From contig CANFZA010000005.1 of assembly GCA_947451235.1 (NCBI GenBank), forward strand, positions 1 through 55,213: 55,213 bases of DNA, written 5' to 3'. Every line of letters starts with the position of its first letter. Within the stretch, counting starts at the first letter, position 1. The DNA is from Methylophilaceae bacterium. Lineage in GTDB: Bacteria > Pseudomonadota > Gammaproteobacteria > Burkholderiales > Methylophilaceae. Shown piece by piece: positions 32,547 through 41,394 of the stretch. Made by a program: the position numbers and the translations under genes. Under the pieces are notes generated by a model. That model saw nothing but the letters and a program-made list of their open reading frames with translations, had not been told where the DNA came from and ran no database searches.

Positions 32547-33503
32547 ATGAATACACTCATCTGCGGTTCACTCGCCTTCGACACCATTATGGTGTTTCAA
32601 GACCAATTCAAAAATCACATTTTGCCAGACAAGATTCACGCACTTAGCGTGGCGTTTTACGTGCCAGAAATGCGCCGTGAATTTGGCGGTACCGCCGGCA
32701 ACATTGCTTATAATTTGCAATTGCTCGATGGCAATCCACTCATTATGGCAACAGTAGGTGATGACTTCTCTACTTATACGCAGTGGTTAAATAGCCATAA
32801 ACTTAACACCTCGCATATTAAAACGATTCCTAACAGCTTTACCGCACAAGCGTTTATCACCACAGATATGGATGATAATCAAATTACGGCGTTTCATCCG
32901 GGTGCGATGATAGAGTCTCACCAAAATAGCGTAAATGACGCGCAAGATGTAACGTTGGCGATCATTGCGCCTGATGGTCGCGACGGCATGTTCCAGCACG
33001 CACGTGAATGCTTTGAAGCCGGCATTCCATTTTTATTCGATCCAGGCCAAGGCTTGCCAATGTTTAATGGCGAAGAGCTTTTACAATTCATTGAAATGGC
33101 AGATTACTTAGCTGTAAACGATTATGAATCGCAAATTATTCAGGATAAAACAGGCTTATCTTTAGATGAGTTGGCGCTGAAAGTAAAAGCGCTTATCGTG
33201 ACGCTAGGTGGTGCCGGCTCAAACATCTATGCAGATGGTCAACGTTTTGATATTCCGTGCGTTAAGGCCATGAGCATTGTTGATCCTACGGGTTGCGGCG
33301 ATGCATATCGTGCTGGCTTAATGTATGGCATGGCAAAAGGTTGGGATTGGCCAACCTGCGGTAGATTGGCATCAACTATGGGCGCGATTAAAATTGAAAG
33401 TCGCGGCGGGCAAAACCACAAGCCAACACGTGCGGAAATTGAAGCGATTTACGCCCAAGCATTAGTGAATGAAACCGCTATTGCTGAACAAGGTCTTAGT
33501 TAG
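32547..33503 (+). CDS. PfkB-family carbohydrate/adenosine kinase
   Basis: 318 aa; FGGTAGNIAYNLQLLDGNP, VTLGGAGSNIYADG, DPTGCGDAYRAGLMYG. Confidence 0.9.
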   Translation: MNTLICGSLAFDTIMVFQDQFKNHILPDKIHALSVAFYVPEMRREFGGTAGNIAYNLQLLDGNPLIMATVGDDFSTYTQWLNSHKLNTSHIKTIPNSFTAQAFITTDMDDNQITAFHPGAMIESHQNSVNDAQDVTLAIIAPDGRDGMFQHARECFEAGIPFLFDPGQGLPMFNGEELLQFIEMADYLAVNDYESQIIQDKTGLSLDELALKVKALIVTLGGAGSNIYADGQRFDIPCVKAMSIVDPTGCGDAYRAGLMYGMAKGWDWPTCGRLASTMGAIKIESRGGQNHKPTRAEIEAIYAQALVNETAIAEQGLS

Positions 33504-33576
33504 CATAGGCAAAGCAAAAGCCATATTTGAATCTATTTAAACAGATTTTTAAGTATTTAATTTAAGGGAGTGCTGT

Positions 33577-34029
33577 ATGAAAAAAACACAATTATTAGCC
33601 ATTGGCCTATTAAGTTTAATGTTAGGCGCATGCGCAAGCTCAAACTCCGGTGCCGTTTACAGTCGTGATGATGCACGTAAAGTGCAAACTGTTAGAACGG
33701 GTGTTGTTGAAAGCGTGCGTCAAGTAAAATTAGAAGGCACTAAATCACCTATTGGCACCATCGCAGGCGGTGCTATTGGTGGCGTTGCTGGCGGTTCTAT
33801 TGGACATGGCGGCGGCAGTACAATCGGTGCAATCATCGGTGCGGTAGCAGGCGGCCTTGCTGGCTCGGCCATAGAAGAAGGCGTTACGCGTAAAGATGCT
33901 TTAGAAATTACCGTAAAAATAGACGGCGGCGCTTTAGTGGCCATTGTTCAAGAAGCTGACGAGCAGTTTAGAGCTGGTGACAAAGTACGCCTGATTGAGA
34001 ATGGCGGAACAACGCGAGTTTCTCATTAG
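33577..34029 (+). CDS. Glycine-zipper outer membrane lipoprotein (SlyB/Pcp-like)
   Basis: 150 aa; lipobox LMLGACAS, AGGAIGGVAGGSIGHGGGSTIGAIIGAVAGGLAGSAIEE. Confidence 0.88.
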   Translation: MKKTQLLAIGLLSLMLGACASSNSGAVYSRDDARKVQTVRTGVVESVRQVKLEGTKSPIGTIAGGAIGGVAGGSIGHGGGSTIGAIIGAVAGGLAGSAIEEGVTRKDALEITVKIDGGALVAIVQEADEQFRAGDKVRLIENGGTTRVSH

Positions 34030-34080
34030 CGATAGAAGTTTACAAAAACCATCATCAACCTTCATTTGGTTGATAAAACC

Positions 34081-34122
34081 AAGCTGGAATCACACGATTA
34101 CCTTGTGTGATTCCAGCTTTTC
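34081..34122 (+). terminator. Intrinsic terminator downstream of the SlyB-like gene
   Basis: Perfect 15-bp stem AAGCTGGAATCACAC-GATTACCTT-GTGTGATTCCAGCTT plus short T-tract. Confidence 0.75.
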
Positions 34123-34134
34123 AAATTGATGTGA

Positions 34135-34174
34135 CTGTAAAAAAATAGTCACATTACTGTCATCATTTGTTAAC
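34135..34174 (+). promoter_or_regulatory. Candidate PhoB box upstream of olsB
   Basis: CTGTAAA-aaaa-TAGTCAC-atta-CTGTCAT-catt-TGTTAAC: four heptamers at exact 11-bp period, one a perfect CTGTCAT. Confidence 0.65.
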
Positions 34175-34216
34175 CTCAATTAATTAAAGTCTCCTTAATC
34201 TTAAAGGAGAAATTTC

Positions 34217-35005
34217 ATGGTTGGTAAAGATTTCACTGTACTTGAAAATACAAATGAACAGAGCCGTAAGCAAATTGAGTTGCAACAATCTCTGCAAAGA
34301 AGACTTTGCATTAGCCTTGCACGCACTCAGGCAGAAATTGAAGAAGCACAACGCTTGCGTTACAAAGTGTTCGCAGAAGAAATGGGCGCACAAGTATCTG
34401 GTACTGATGGCCTAGATGTTGACGGTTTTGATCAATTTTGTGACCATTTGATTGTACGTGATAGTGAAACTAACCAAGTAATCGGTACTTACCGTATTCT
34501 AAGCCCAGAAAAAGCCAATGAAGCTGGTGGTTATTATTCTGCTGGCGAATTTGATTTAAGCCGCTTAGCACATTTATTTGATCGCACCGTAGAGGTTGGT
34601 CGTGCCTGTGTACACCAAAACTATCGCAACGGCGGCACTATCACTATGCTATGGGCTGGCCTTGCTAAATACATGAAACTTAACAATTACGAGTACATGA
34701 TAGGCTGCGGTAGCCTGAGTATGTCTGACGGTGGACACGCTGCAGCTAGCTTGTATCAAAAACTACAAGACGATTACTTATCACCGATTGAATATCGCGT
34801 ATTTGCGCGTAATCCATTGCCAATCAAATCATTACGCACTGACATGCAAGTGGCTTGCCCACCATTAATTAAAGGCTATTTACGCCTTGGTGCTTATATT
34901 TGTGGTGAACCAGCATGGGATCCCTATTTCAACACAGCCGATATGCTGGTAATGTTACCTTTATCTAGAATCAACCCAAGATATGCTGCACACTTTTTAA
35001 AATAA
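34217..35005 (+). CDS. olsB: GNAT-type N-acyltransferase, ornithine acyl-ACP acyltransferase OlsB-like
   Basis: 262 aa; RLRYKVFAEEMGAQ...FDQFCDHLIVRD...TYRILSPEKA...VEVGRACVHQNYRNG; followed by an OlsA-like acyltransferase. Confidence 0.82.
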   Translation: MVGKDFTVLENTNEQSRKQIELQQSLQRRLCISLARTQAEIEEAQRLRYKVFAEEMGAQVSGTDGLDVDGFDQFCDHLIVRDSETNQVIGTYRILSPEKANEAGGYYSAGEFDLSRLAHLFDRTVEVGRACVHQNYRNGGTITMLWAGLAKYMKLNNYEYMIGCGSLSMSDGGHAAASLYQKLQDDYLSPIEYRVFARNPLPIKSLRTDMQVACPPLIKGYLRLGAYICGEPAWDPYFNTADMLVMLPLSRINPRYAAHFLK

Positions 35006-35033
35006 GAGGCTTGCGACTCATCGCTCAATTACT

Positions 35034-35879
35034 TTGCAATCATTAAATATAAACGACATTAATACTGACTTAATTCTTACCGGTAAAATTACACGTTATT
35101 TTAGAATTGGTCGGGTAGCATCACACACACTAGCAGGGGTAATTATTGCATCCACAATATTACCTCTGGCTAGCAAACCACTAAAAAGATGCATCATCAA
35201 ATGGTGGAGTACGCGCTTATTAGCGGCATTCAATATTCGAGTTATTTCTCATGGCCATATTCCACAAGCAAAAGACCGATTAAAAACCACAATGTTTGTG
35301 GCTAATCATATCTCTTGGACCGACGTGCATGCGCTTAATAGCTTAATCGCGTTAAGATTTGTAGCAAAGTCTGAAATAAGAAGTTGGCCAGTGATTGGCT
35401 TTTTAACGTATAAAGCCAACGCCCTTTTTATAGATCGCGCCAAGCGTCAAGATGCTGGACGCATTGTGAATACGGCTGCGCATAGCTTGAAATCTGGTGA
35501 TAATTTATGCTTTTTCCCAGAAGGCACCACCACAGATGGCACCGAAATAAAGCGTTTTAAGAGTAGCCTAATTCAAGCTGCCATAGAAACAAATGCCACG
35601 ATTAGACCGGTTGCAATTCGCTACCCAATGCCTAATGGTAGCGCCAACATTAGGCTTGCATATGCCGGAGAAACAACCATGCTGGAATCAATGCGGCAAA
35701 TATTGTCGCAAAAAAATCCAGTGGTTGAACTGTTCTTTTTAGCACCGATTATTGTTGAAGAACTAGCAGAACAAGATAAAGATCGTAGATCTCTTACACA
35801 TAGCGTTGAATATTTGATTCGGCACACATTGGACCTACATTTTCAGCCTATTATAGACAGCACCGTTAAAGCCAATTAA
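35034..35879 (+). CDS. Lysophospholipid acyltransferase, OlsA/PlsC-like
   Basis: 281 aa; NHISWTDV (HX4D) and FFPEGTTTDG motifs; TTG start. Confidence 0.88.
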   Translation: MQSLNINDINTDLILTGKITRYFRIGRVASHTLAGVIIASTILPLASKPLKRCIIKWWSTRLLAAFNIRVISHGHIPQAKDRLKTTMFVANHISWTDVHALNSLIALRFVAKSEIRSWPVIGFLTYKANALFIDRAKRQDAGRIVNTAAHSLKSGDNLCFFPEGTTTDGTEIKRFKSSLIQAAIETNATIRPVAIRYPMPNGSANIRLAYAGETTMLESMRQILSQKNPVVELFFLAPIIVEELAEQDKDRRSLTHSVEYLIRHTLDLHFQPIIDSTVKAN

Positions 35880-35890
35880 ATTGTTAAAAT

Positions 35891-36712
35891 TTATCTGCTA
35901 GGTTTATCCAGTGGATTAAAAGCGACTTGCGTAATTTCTTTGGTATGAATGTTCATCGCAGTTAACTGCCCGCCCCATAGGCAACCGGTATCTAAAGAAT
36001 ACACATTATTTCGGTGCTGTAATCCCAACGCAGACCAATGACCAAAGATGACTTCCGAAGTTTGCGTCGCTCTAGTTGGCACATCAAACCAAGGCATATA
36101 TCCGCTAGGAATATCTTGCAACTCGCCTTTAAAAGAAAACTCCATTTCACCTTGCTCGGTACACACGCGTAACCGAGTCATGGCGTTAGTGATTAAACGT
36201 AACCTATCGAAACCGGCTAGGTGCTCAGACCACAGGCTGGGCTGATTACCGTACATTTGAGATAAAAACTCTAGATACTTATCACCTTGCAGTGCAACTT
36301 CAACCTCAGAAGCACAAGCCATCGCTTGCTCAGCCGTCCATTGCGGTAACAAACCAGCATGTACCATTAAAAAGTTATCTTGCTGCACTATTAAACGCTG
36401 ATGACGCAACCAATCAAGCAAAACACCTCTATCTTCCGCCGCCAGCAAAGCGTCCAAAGTATCGCCCCTGTGCGCTTTAACAAAGCCATGCGCCACAATC
36501 AAAGCATGCAAATCGTGATTACCCAGCACAACTTGCAGGCTAGATTGATGCTGATAACACCAACGCAATACCTCTAAGGAGCCGCTTCCACGGTTAATTA
36601 AATCGCCCACTAACCAAAGCTGATCTAATTCTGGATCAAACTGAATACGCGTTAACAATGCCTGAAAAGCATGATAACAACCTTGAATATCACCAATCGC
36701 GTAAATTGCCAT
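35891..36712 (-). CDS. apaH: Diadenosine tetraphosphatase (symmetrical)
   Basis: 273 aa; MAIYAIGDIQGCYHAFQALL, WLVGDLINRGSGSLEVLRW, VLGNHDLHALIVAHG. Confidence 0.95.
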   Translation of the reverse strand: MAIYAIGDIQGCYHAFQALLTRIQFDPELDQLWLVGDLINRGSGSLEVLRWCYQHQSSLQVVLGNHDLHALIVAHGFVKAHRGDTLDALLAAEDRGVLLDWLRHQRLIVQQDNFLMVHAGLLPQWTAEQAMACASEVEVALQGDKYLEFLSQMYGNQPSLWSEHLAGFDRLRLITNAMTRLRVCTEQGEMEFSFKGELQDIPSGYMPWFDVPTRATQTSEVIFGHWSALGLQHRNNVYSLDTGCLWGGQLTAMNIHTKEITQVAFNPLDKPSR

Positions 36713-36727
36713 TTAATCCTTATCCAT

Positions 36728-36759
36728 AAAAAAAGCCACTTAATGCTAAGCGGCTTTTT
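36728..36759 (-). terminator. Intrinsic terminator downstream of the cytochrome c gene
   Basis: AAAAGCC-a-CTTA-atgc-TAAG-c-GGCTTTTT. Confidence 0.6.
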
Positions 36760-36853
36760 CATTTTATTAAGTTGTTTAAAGTCTAGCGTACAACTTAAAT
36801 GCTAATCAAAAAACGTCACTAACCTTCATTACCATTACATAATTAAAGCTAGA

Positions 36854-37348
36854 TTAAGTTTTTGGCTTAAAGCTTGCACCACCTGCATTAGCCATTTCAG
36901 CTACAGCATTAGCAATCTCGCCATCTGTTAAAGCAGGATTACCACCTTTAGCAGGCATGCTACGAATACCGTTAATCGCATGACTAATCAAAGTGTCGTA
37001 ACCTTGCGCAATACGTGGCTTCCAAGCGTCTTTATCGCCGATTTTTGGCGCATTCATTAAGCCTGCAGCGTGACACATAGCACACACGGCCTGAACTACT
37101 TCAGCACCACTTTTATCTGCGTGAGGCCCAGCATCAGCAACAGCAACTTCAACAGTAGCTACTGGTTTAATATTGGCTTCAACTTGCGCAACGGCAGCAG
37201 CAGGCTCAGCCACTGCAGGTGCGCCTATCACACCGAAAGTCTTTGCTATTAACGCAATAACTAAGGTAAACGCTAAAATACTACCTGGAATAACAAGAAT
37301 TAATTGCCAAAATGTCGAGCCTTTGTATTCATTATCTTTAATACTCAT
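36854..37348 (-). CDS. Class I cytochrome c (c5-like), membrane-anchored
   Basis: N-terminal TM, CAMCH heme motif, GIRSMPAKGGNPALTDGEIANAVAEM; start set at MSIKDNE (ORF track begins at 37402). Confidence 0.9.
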   Translation of the reverse strand: MSIKDNEYKGSTFWQLILVIPGSILAFTLVIALIAKTFGVIGAPAVAEPAAAVAQVEANIKPVATVEVAVADAGPHADKSGAEVVQAVCAMCHAAGLMNAPKIGDKDAWKPRIAQGYDTLISHAINGIRSMPAKGGNPALTDGEIANAVAEMANAGGASFKPKT

Positions 37349-37474
37349 TACAGTAAATCCCCATAAACAGTTTGATATAAATCTATTATACCTATACTTC
37401 AAGTTAAGGCAAAAATCTTAGATACAGGTATAAAGGCATTAGATGCAACACTTTGCTATAATGCACCGGTTATT

Positions 37475-37551
37475 GCGCTCGTAGCTCAGCTGGATAGAGT
37501 GTCGGCTTCCGAAGCCGAAGGTCACAGGTTCGACTCCTGTCGGGCGCACCA
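37475..37551 (+). tRNA. tRNA-Arg (anticodon CCG)
   Basis: 77 nt with encoded CCA: GCGCTCG...AGCTCAGCTGGATAGAG..TCGGC-TTCCGAA-GCCGA..AGGTTCGACTCCT..CGGGCGCACCA; acceptor stem pairs with one G-T. Confidence 0.95.
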
Positions 37552-37598
37552 ATAGATATTGCCTTCCGGCGATAGTACTTACTAACCAACTTCCTCAT

Positions 37599-37642
37599 GG
37601 CCCATATTTGGCCCATTCTCAGCCCAAATTTGGCCCATAAAA
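37599..37642. repeat. Four 11-bp phased GGCCCA repeats
   Basis: GGCCCATATTT/GGCCCATTCTC/AGCCCAAATTT/GGCCCATAAAA; a further GGCCCAT at 37687 is in phase (+55 bp). Confidence 0.7.
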
Positions 37643-37726
37643 CTAAATTCTTTCCTAATTTAATTGCCAATGACTTTTAGTCTACTGGCCCATCTTTAAA
37701 AAACACTTCTCAGACTTCACGACCAA

Positions 37727-37939
37727 TCAATCTTTTAATACTCCTACCAGTTCGTCTGGCACGTACTCAATGAGGTGCTCTACCTTGCAGTCAAAATACT
37801 TACACAATTTATCTAGATTGTCGGTTACGGTGCTATAGCCTCGATGATTTAACATTCTTGACAATGTAATTCTATTAATCCCACTTAAGCATATAAACCC
37901 CTTAATACGATGTGAATATAACTTTAGGTTAAGTAATAA
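37727..37939 (-). pseudogene. Degenerate XRE/Cro-family HTH regulator remnant
   Basis: Minus-strand frame with no usable upstream ATG: LLLNLKLYSHRIKGFICLSGINRITLSRMLNHRGYSTVTDNLDKLCKYFDCKVEHLIEYVPDELVGVLKD*; the HTH and C-terminal part resemble small Cro-like proteins (G-[IV]-S-R-x-T-L-S...LDKLCxFFxCxVxDLxEYVPD). Confidence 0.65.
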
Positions 37940-38131
37940 TTATATCCAAGAACAGGATTACTTCGAACAAACATGAAGTCCAATAATCATTGCATTAGAT
38001 ACTGTTAATTTAATTCAGTACGATGATTTTTTTGAATTCAAGCCGCTAAGCGGACGCTCTGTCCTCTAACTAAATGAAGTAATAGTGTGAATTTATTTTA
38101 TTTGCGTAGACTTAAAAGTTTAGCACCTTGC

Positions 38132-39064
38132 CTAAGTGGCTATTTGAGGTGTTTTAAACATTGAATTTAGTATCCCCTCGCCTTTGTTAACGATGAACTG
38201 ACGGAAAGCTTCTGTCGCTTGCGTTGCATCACGATTTTTCGGTAAAACTATGAACCAAGTGCGAATGATGGGCGTGTTTTCAATATCAAGCACTACAATT
38301 TGCTTGTTAGCAAGCTCATTACCGATTGTATGCAAAGAAACCAAGGACACTCCCAAGTCGGCCACCACAGCTTGCTTGATAGTCTCGTTCCCAGACATTT
38401 CCATGCTCATTTTCAAGGTGAGGCCTTGCTCTGCGATATATTTTTCCATGATGTAGCGGGTTCCGGAGCCCATTTCTCTGCAAATTAAATCTATCTGAGT
38501 TAATGTATCTGGAGGCAAGTTGGGCTTGCCTGCCAACCTATGCAATGGGCTAGCAATAAATACGTGAGGGTGACTGGCAAAAGCTTCTGTGTCTACATTG
38601 ATACGCTTGGGAGGTTTACCCATAATGGCAATATCAATCTCACCTTCACGCAACAACTCGATAAGTGCTTCTCTGTTTTTGACAACCACCTTAATTTGAA
38701 CGTTAGGGTATTCTTTTTTAAATTGAACCAGCATTTCCGGTAAAAAATATCTAGTTGTACTTACAAGACCAATTTTAAGTATCCCTATTTCCGTTCCTCG
38801 TAAATTTTCCATCACAGATCTGGCTTCATTCAAAGTATTAATAACTCTGTTGGCATAAAGTAAAAAGTGCTCGCCCGCTGAAGATAGAACTATTTTTTTA
38901 TTTTCACGATTGAAAAGGCTGACGCCTATATCGCCTTCCATTTCTTTAATTTGCAAAGAAACAGCAGAGCCGGTGATATTTAATTCTGCTGCCGCTTTAG
39001 AAAAACTCTGACATTTAGCGGCGCTGAGAAATATTCTGATTTGTCGAAGTGTGAGATTTCGCAT
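38132..39064 (-). CDS. LysR-family regulator, CbbR-like
   Basis: 310 aa; TLRQIRIFLSAAKCQSFSKAAAELNITGSAVSLQIKEME...; divergent from fbp-fba, as cbbR usually is. Confidence 0.85.
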   Translation of the reverse strand: MRNLTLRQIRIFLSAAKCQSFSKAAAELNITGSAVSLQIKEMEGDIGVSLFNRENKKIVLSSAGEHFLLYANRVINTLNEARSVMENLRGTEIGILKIGLVSTTRYFLPEMLVQFKKEYPNVQIKVVVKNREALIELLREGEIDIAIMGKPPKRINVDTEAFASHPHVFIASPLHRLAGKPNLPPDTLTQIDLICREMGSGTRYIMEKYIAEQGLTLKMSMEMSGNETIKQAVVADLGVSLVSLHTIGNELANKQIVVLDIENTPIIRTWFIVLPKNRDATQATEAFRQFIVNKGEGILNSMFKTPQIAT

Positions 39065-39195
39065 AAGTAAAACTTAAGGTATACCAAAGAATTAGTCAAT
39101 TTACTTAAATCGATGCCTATTCTATATTAGCCATCAGGTGCTTAGTTTGTTTTTTAAACTATTCCAGATCAATTATCTATAGAAGGTGTAGCTTG

Positions 39196-40293
39196 ATGAA
39201 GTCATTGATTAGCAATTCAGCCCAGATTAAAACAACATTAACTCAATATTTAACTCTGGTATCTGGTGACTACTTATACGGTGAATCTATTACCAGCCTA
39301 TTGTTAACTATTGCTGAATGCACTAAAAAAATTGCAGCCCTAGCCTCTAAAGGTAATTTAGATACAGCAGTTGGTAATTTTGGGGCTACTAACGTACAAG
39401 GTGAAGTTCAGATAAATTTAGATGTGGTGAGCAACGAGACATTTATTACAAGCTTAGAAAAAACTGGCTTGGTGAGCGGTTTGGTTTCCGAAGAACTGGA
39501 TGATCCATATTTGATAAAAGTAGCTGGTGATGGTGGTGAATTTTTAGTTGTTTTTGATCCCTTGGACGGCTCTTCTAATGTTGATGTAAATGTATCGGTA
39601 GGCTCAATTTTTTCAATCTATAAAGATAATAAAGATAATAAAGATGATTCAGCATCTTTAAATTTCCTACAATCTGGCAATGCTCAACTGGCTGCCGGTT
39701 ATGCCTTATATGGCCCTTGTACGATGCTGGTCATCACCATCGGCAGTGGTGTTCAAGGGTTTACCTTAGATACTGAAACACAGGAGTTTGTATTAAGCCA
39801 CGCCGACATTAGGATTCCTGAAACCACATCTGATTTTTCCATCAACGCAAGCAATGAGCGCCATTGGGAGGCTCCAATACAAAGGTATGTTGATGGCTGT
39901 AAGGCAGGTCGCACTGGTTGCAGAGGGCAGGATTTCAATATGCGTTGGGTAGCTAGCATGGTGGCTGATGTGCATCGAGTTCTAATGCGCGGCGGCGTTT
40001 ACTTATATCCGCATGACAACAAACTGCCTGCCAGAGCCGGTCGCCTCCGTTTGCTTTATGAAGCAAATCCTATGAGTTTTATTGTAGAGCAAGCTGGCGG
40101 CAAAAGCACAACAGGCCGCAAGAGGGTTTTAGACATTAAGCCTGATGAAATTCATCAACGTGTGCCAGTCATTATGGGGTCGCGTCTTGAAGTGAATTTA
40201 ATAGAGTCATATCACACTGAATTTGATGCAACGCATGCAGAAGTAAAAAATTCATCCTCATTAGATCAAACCCAACTTACTCAGAGCAGTTAA
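39196..40293 (+). CDS. fbp: Fructose-1,6-bisphosphatase class I
   Basis: ATG 39196; VSEELDDPYLI, VVFDPLDGSSNVDVNVSVGSIFSIY, AAGYALYGPCTMLVITIG. Confidence 0.95.
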   Translation: MKSLISNSAQIKTTLTQYLTLVSGDYLYGESITSLLLTIAECTKKIAALASKGNLDTAVGNFGATNVQGEVQINLDVVSNETFITSLEKTGLVSGLVSEELDDPYLIKVAGDGGEFLVVFDPLDGSSNVDVNVSVGSIFSIYKDNKDNKDDSASLNFLQSGNAQLAAGYALYGPCTMLVITIGSGVQGFTLDTETQEFVLSHADIRIPETTSDFSINASNERHWEAPIQRYVDGCKAGRTGCRGQDFNMRWVASMVADVHRVLMRGGVYLYPHDNKLPARAGRLRLLYEANPMSFIVEQAGGKSTTGRKRVLDIKPDEIHQRVPVIMGSRLEVNLIESYHTEFDATHAEVKNSSSLDQTQLTQSS

Positions 40294-40305
40294 CTAAGGA
40301 ACAAT

Positions 40306-41370
40306 ATGGCGCTTATTTCTTTAAGGCAATTATTAGATCATGCGGCTGAATATAGCTACGGACTGCCAGCCTTTAACATTAACAACATGGAACAAATACA
40401 CGCCATTCTTCAGGCTGCTGATGAAGCTGATAGCCCAGTAATTTTACAGGCTTCAGCAGGGGCAAGAGAGTATGCAGGCGAAGCATTTTTACGAAAAATG
40501 ATTGAAGCCGCTATTGAGCAGTATCCGCATATACCAATATGCATGCATCAGGATCATGGGGCATCACCTGCAATTTGCCAGAATGCAATAAGTAGTGGAT
40601 TCTCAAGCGTGATGATGGACGGGTCTTTGCAGGCGGACGCAAAAACGCCGGCATCTAATACTTATAACATTGATGTCACAAGGCGCGTTGTAGAAATGGC
40701 TCACGCAGTGGGTGTTTCTGTAGAAGGTGAGTTGGGTTGCTTAGGGTCGTTGGAAACTGGTCAGGCTGGGGATGAAGATGGCAGTGGTGCAGCAGGGATG
40801 TTAAACGAATCGCAAATGCTAACAGACCCAAATGAGGCTGCTGAATTTGTCAAAGCAACACAAGTTGATGCCCTTGCTATTGCAATTGGGACGAGTCATG
40901 GTGCCTATAAATTCAGCCGCCCACCCACGGGAGACATCTTGGCAATTGATAGAATTAAATCTATCCACCAACGCATACCCAACACCCATCTCGTGCTACA
41001 TGGTTCGTCTAGCGTATCGCAAGAGGCTTTAGAGATGATTAGAAACCATGGTGGAAAGATTAAAGAGACTTACGGGGTACCAGTTTCAGAGATTATTGAA
41101 GGCATTAAAAACGGGGTGCGAAAAGTGAATATTGATACTGATATTCGCCTGGCAATGACAGCCGCTATAAGAAAAAAAATGTTTGAGAATCCTGAAGAAT
41201 TTGATCCTCGGGTATTTTTAAAGATGGCTATTTCGGCAGCACAGCAAGTTTGTAAAGAGCGTTTTGATGCTTTTGGCAGCGCGGGTCGTGCTAGCAAAAT
41301 AAAACCTATCGCTTTGAATACTATGGCATTTAGATACAGCAACGGTGAGTTAAATTCTGTTGTTTATTAA
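40306..41370 (+). CDS. fba: Fructose-bisphosphate aldolase class II, Calvin-cycle subtype
   Basis: 354 aa; [57 protein letters not shown]. Confidence 0.95.
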   Translation: MALISLRQLLDHAAEYSYGLPAFNINNMEQIHAILQAADEADSPVILQASAGAREYAGEAFLRKMIEAAIEQYPHIPICMHQDHGASPAICQNAISSGFSSVMMDGSLQADAKTPASNTYNIDVTRRVVEMAHAVGVSVEGELGCLGSLETGQAGDEDGSGAAGMLNESQMLTDPNEAAEFVKATQVDALAIAIGTSHGAYKFSRPPTGDILAIDRIKSIHQRIPNTHLVLHGSSSVSQEALEMIRNHGGKIKETYGVPVSEIIEGIKNGVRKVNIDTDIRLAMTAAIRKKMFENPEEFDPRVFLKMAISAAQQVCKERFDAFGSAGRASKIKPIALNTMAFRYSNGELNSVVY

Positions 41371-41394
41371 CTGTAAAATAAAGGATATCAATTA

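Noticed and set aside
37470-37670. 66-aa minus ORF ...GAPDRSRTCDLRLRKPTLYPAELRAQ
   Set aside because: Antisense read-through of the tRNA-Arg gene; this peptide is a well-known spurious tRNA-derived artefact
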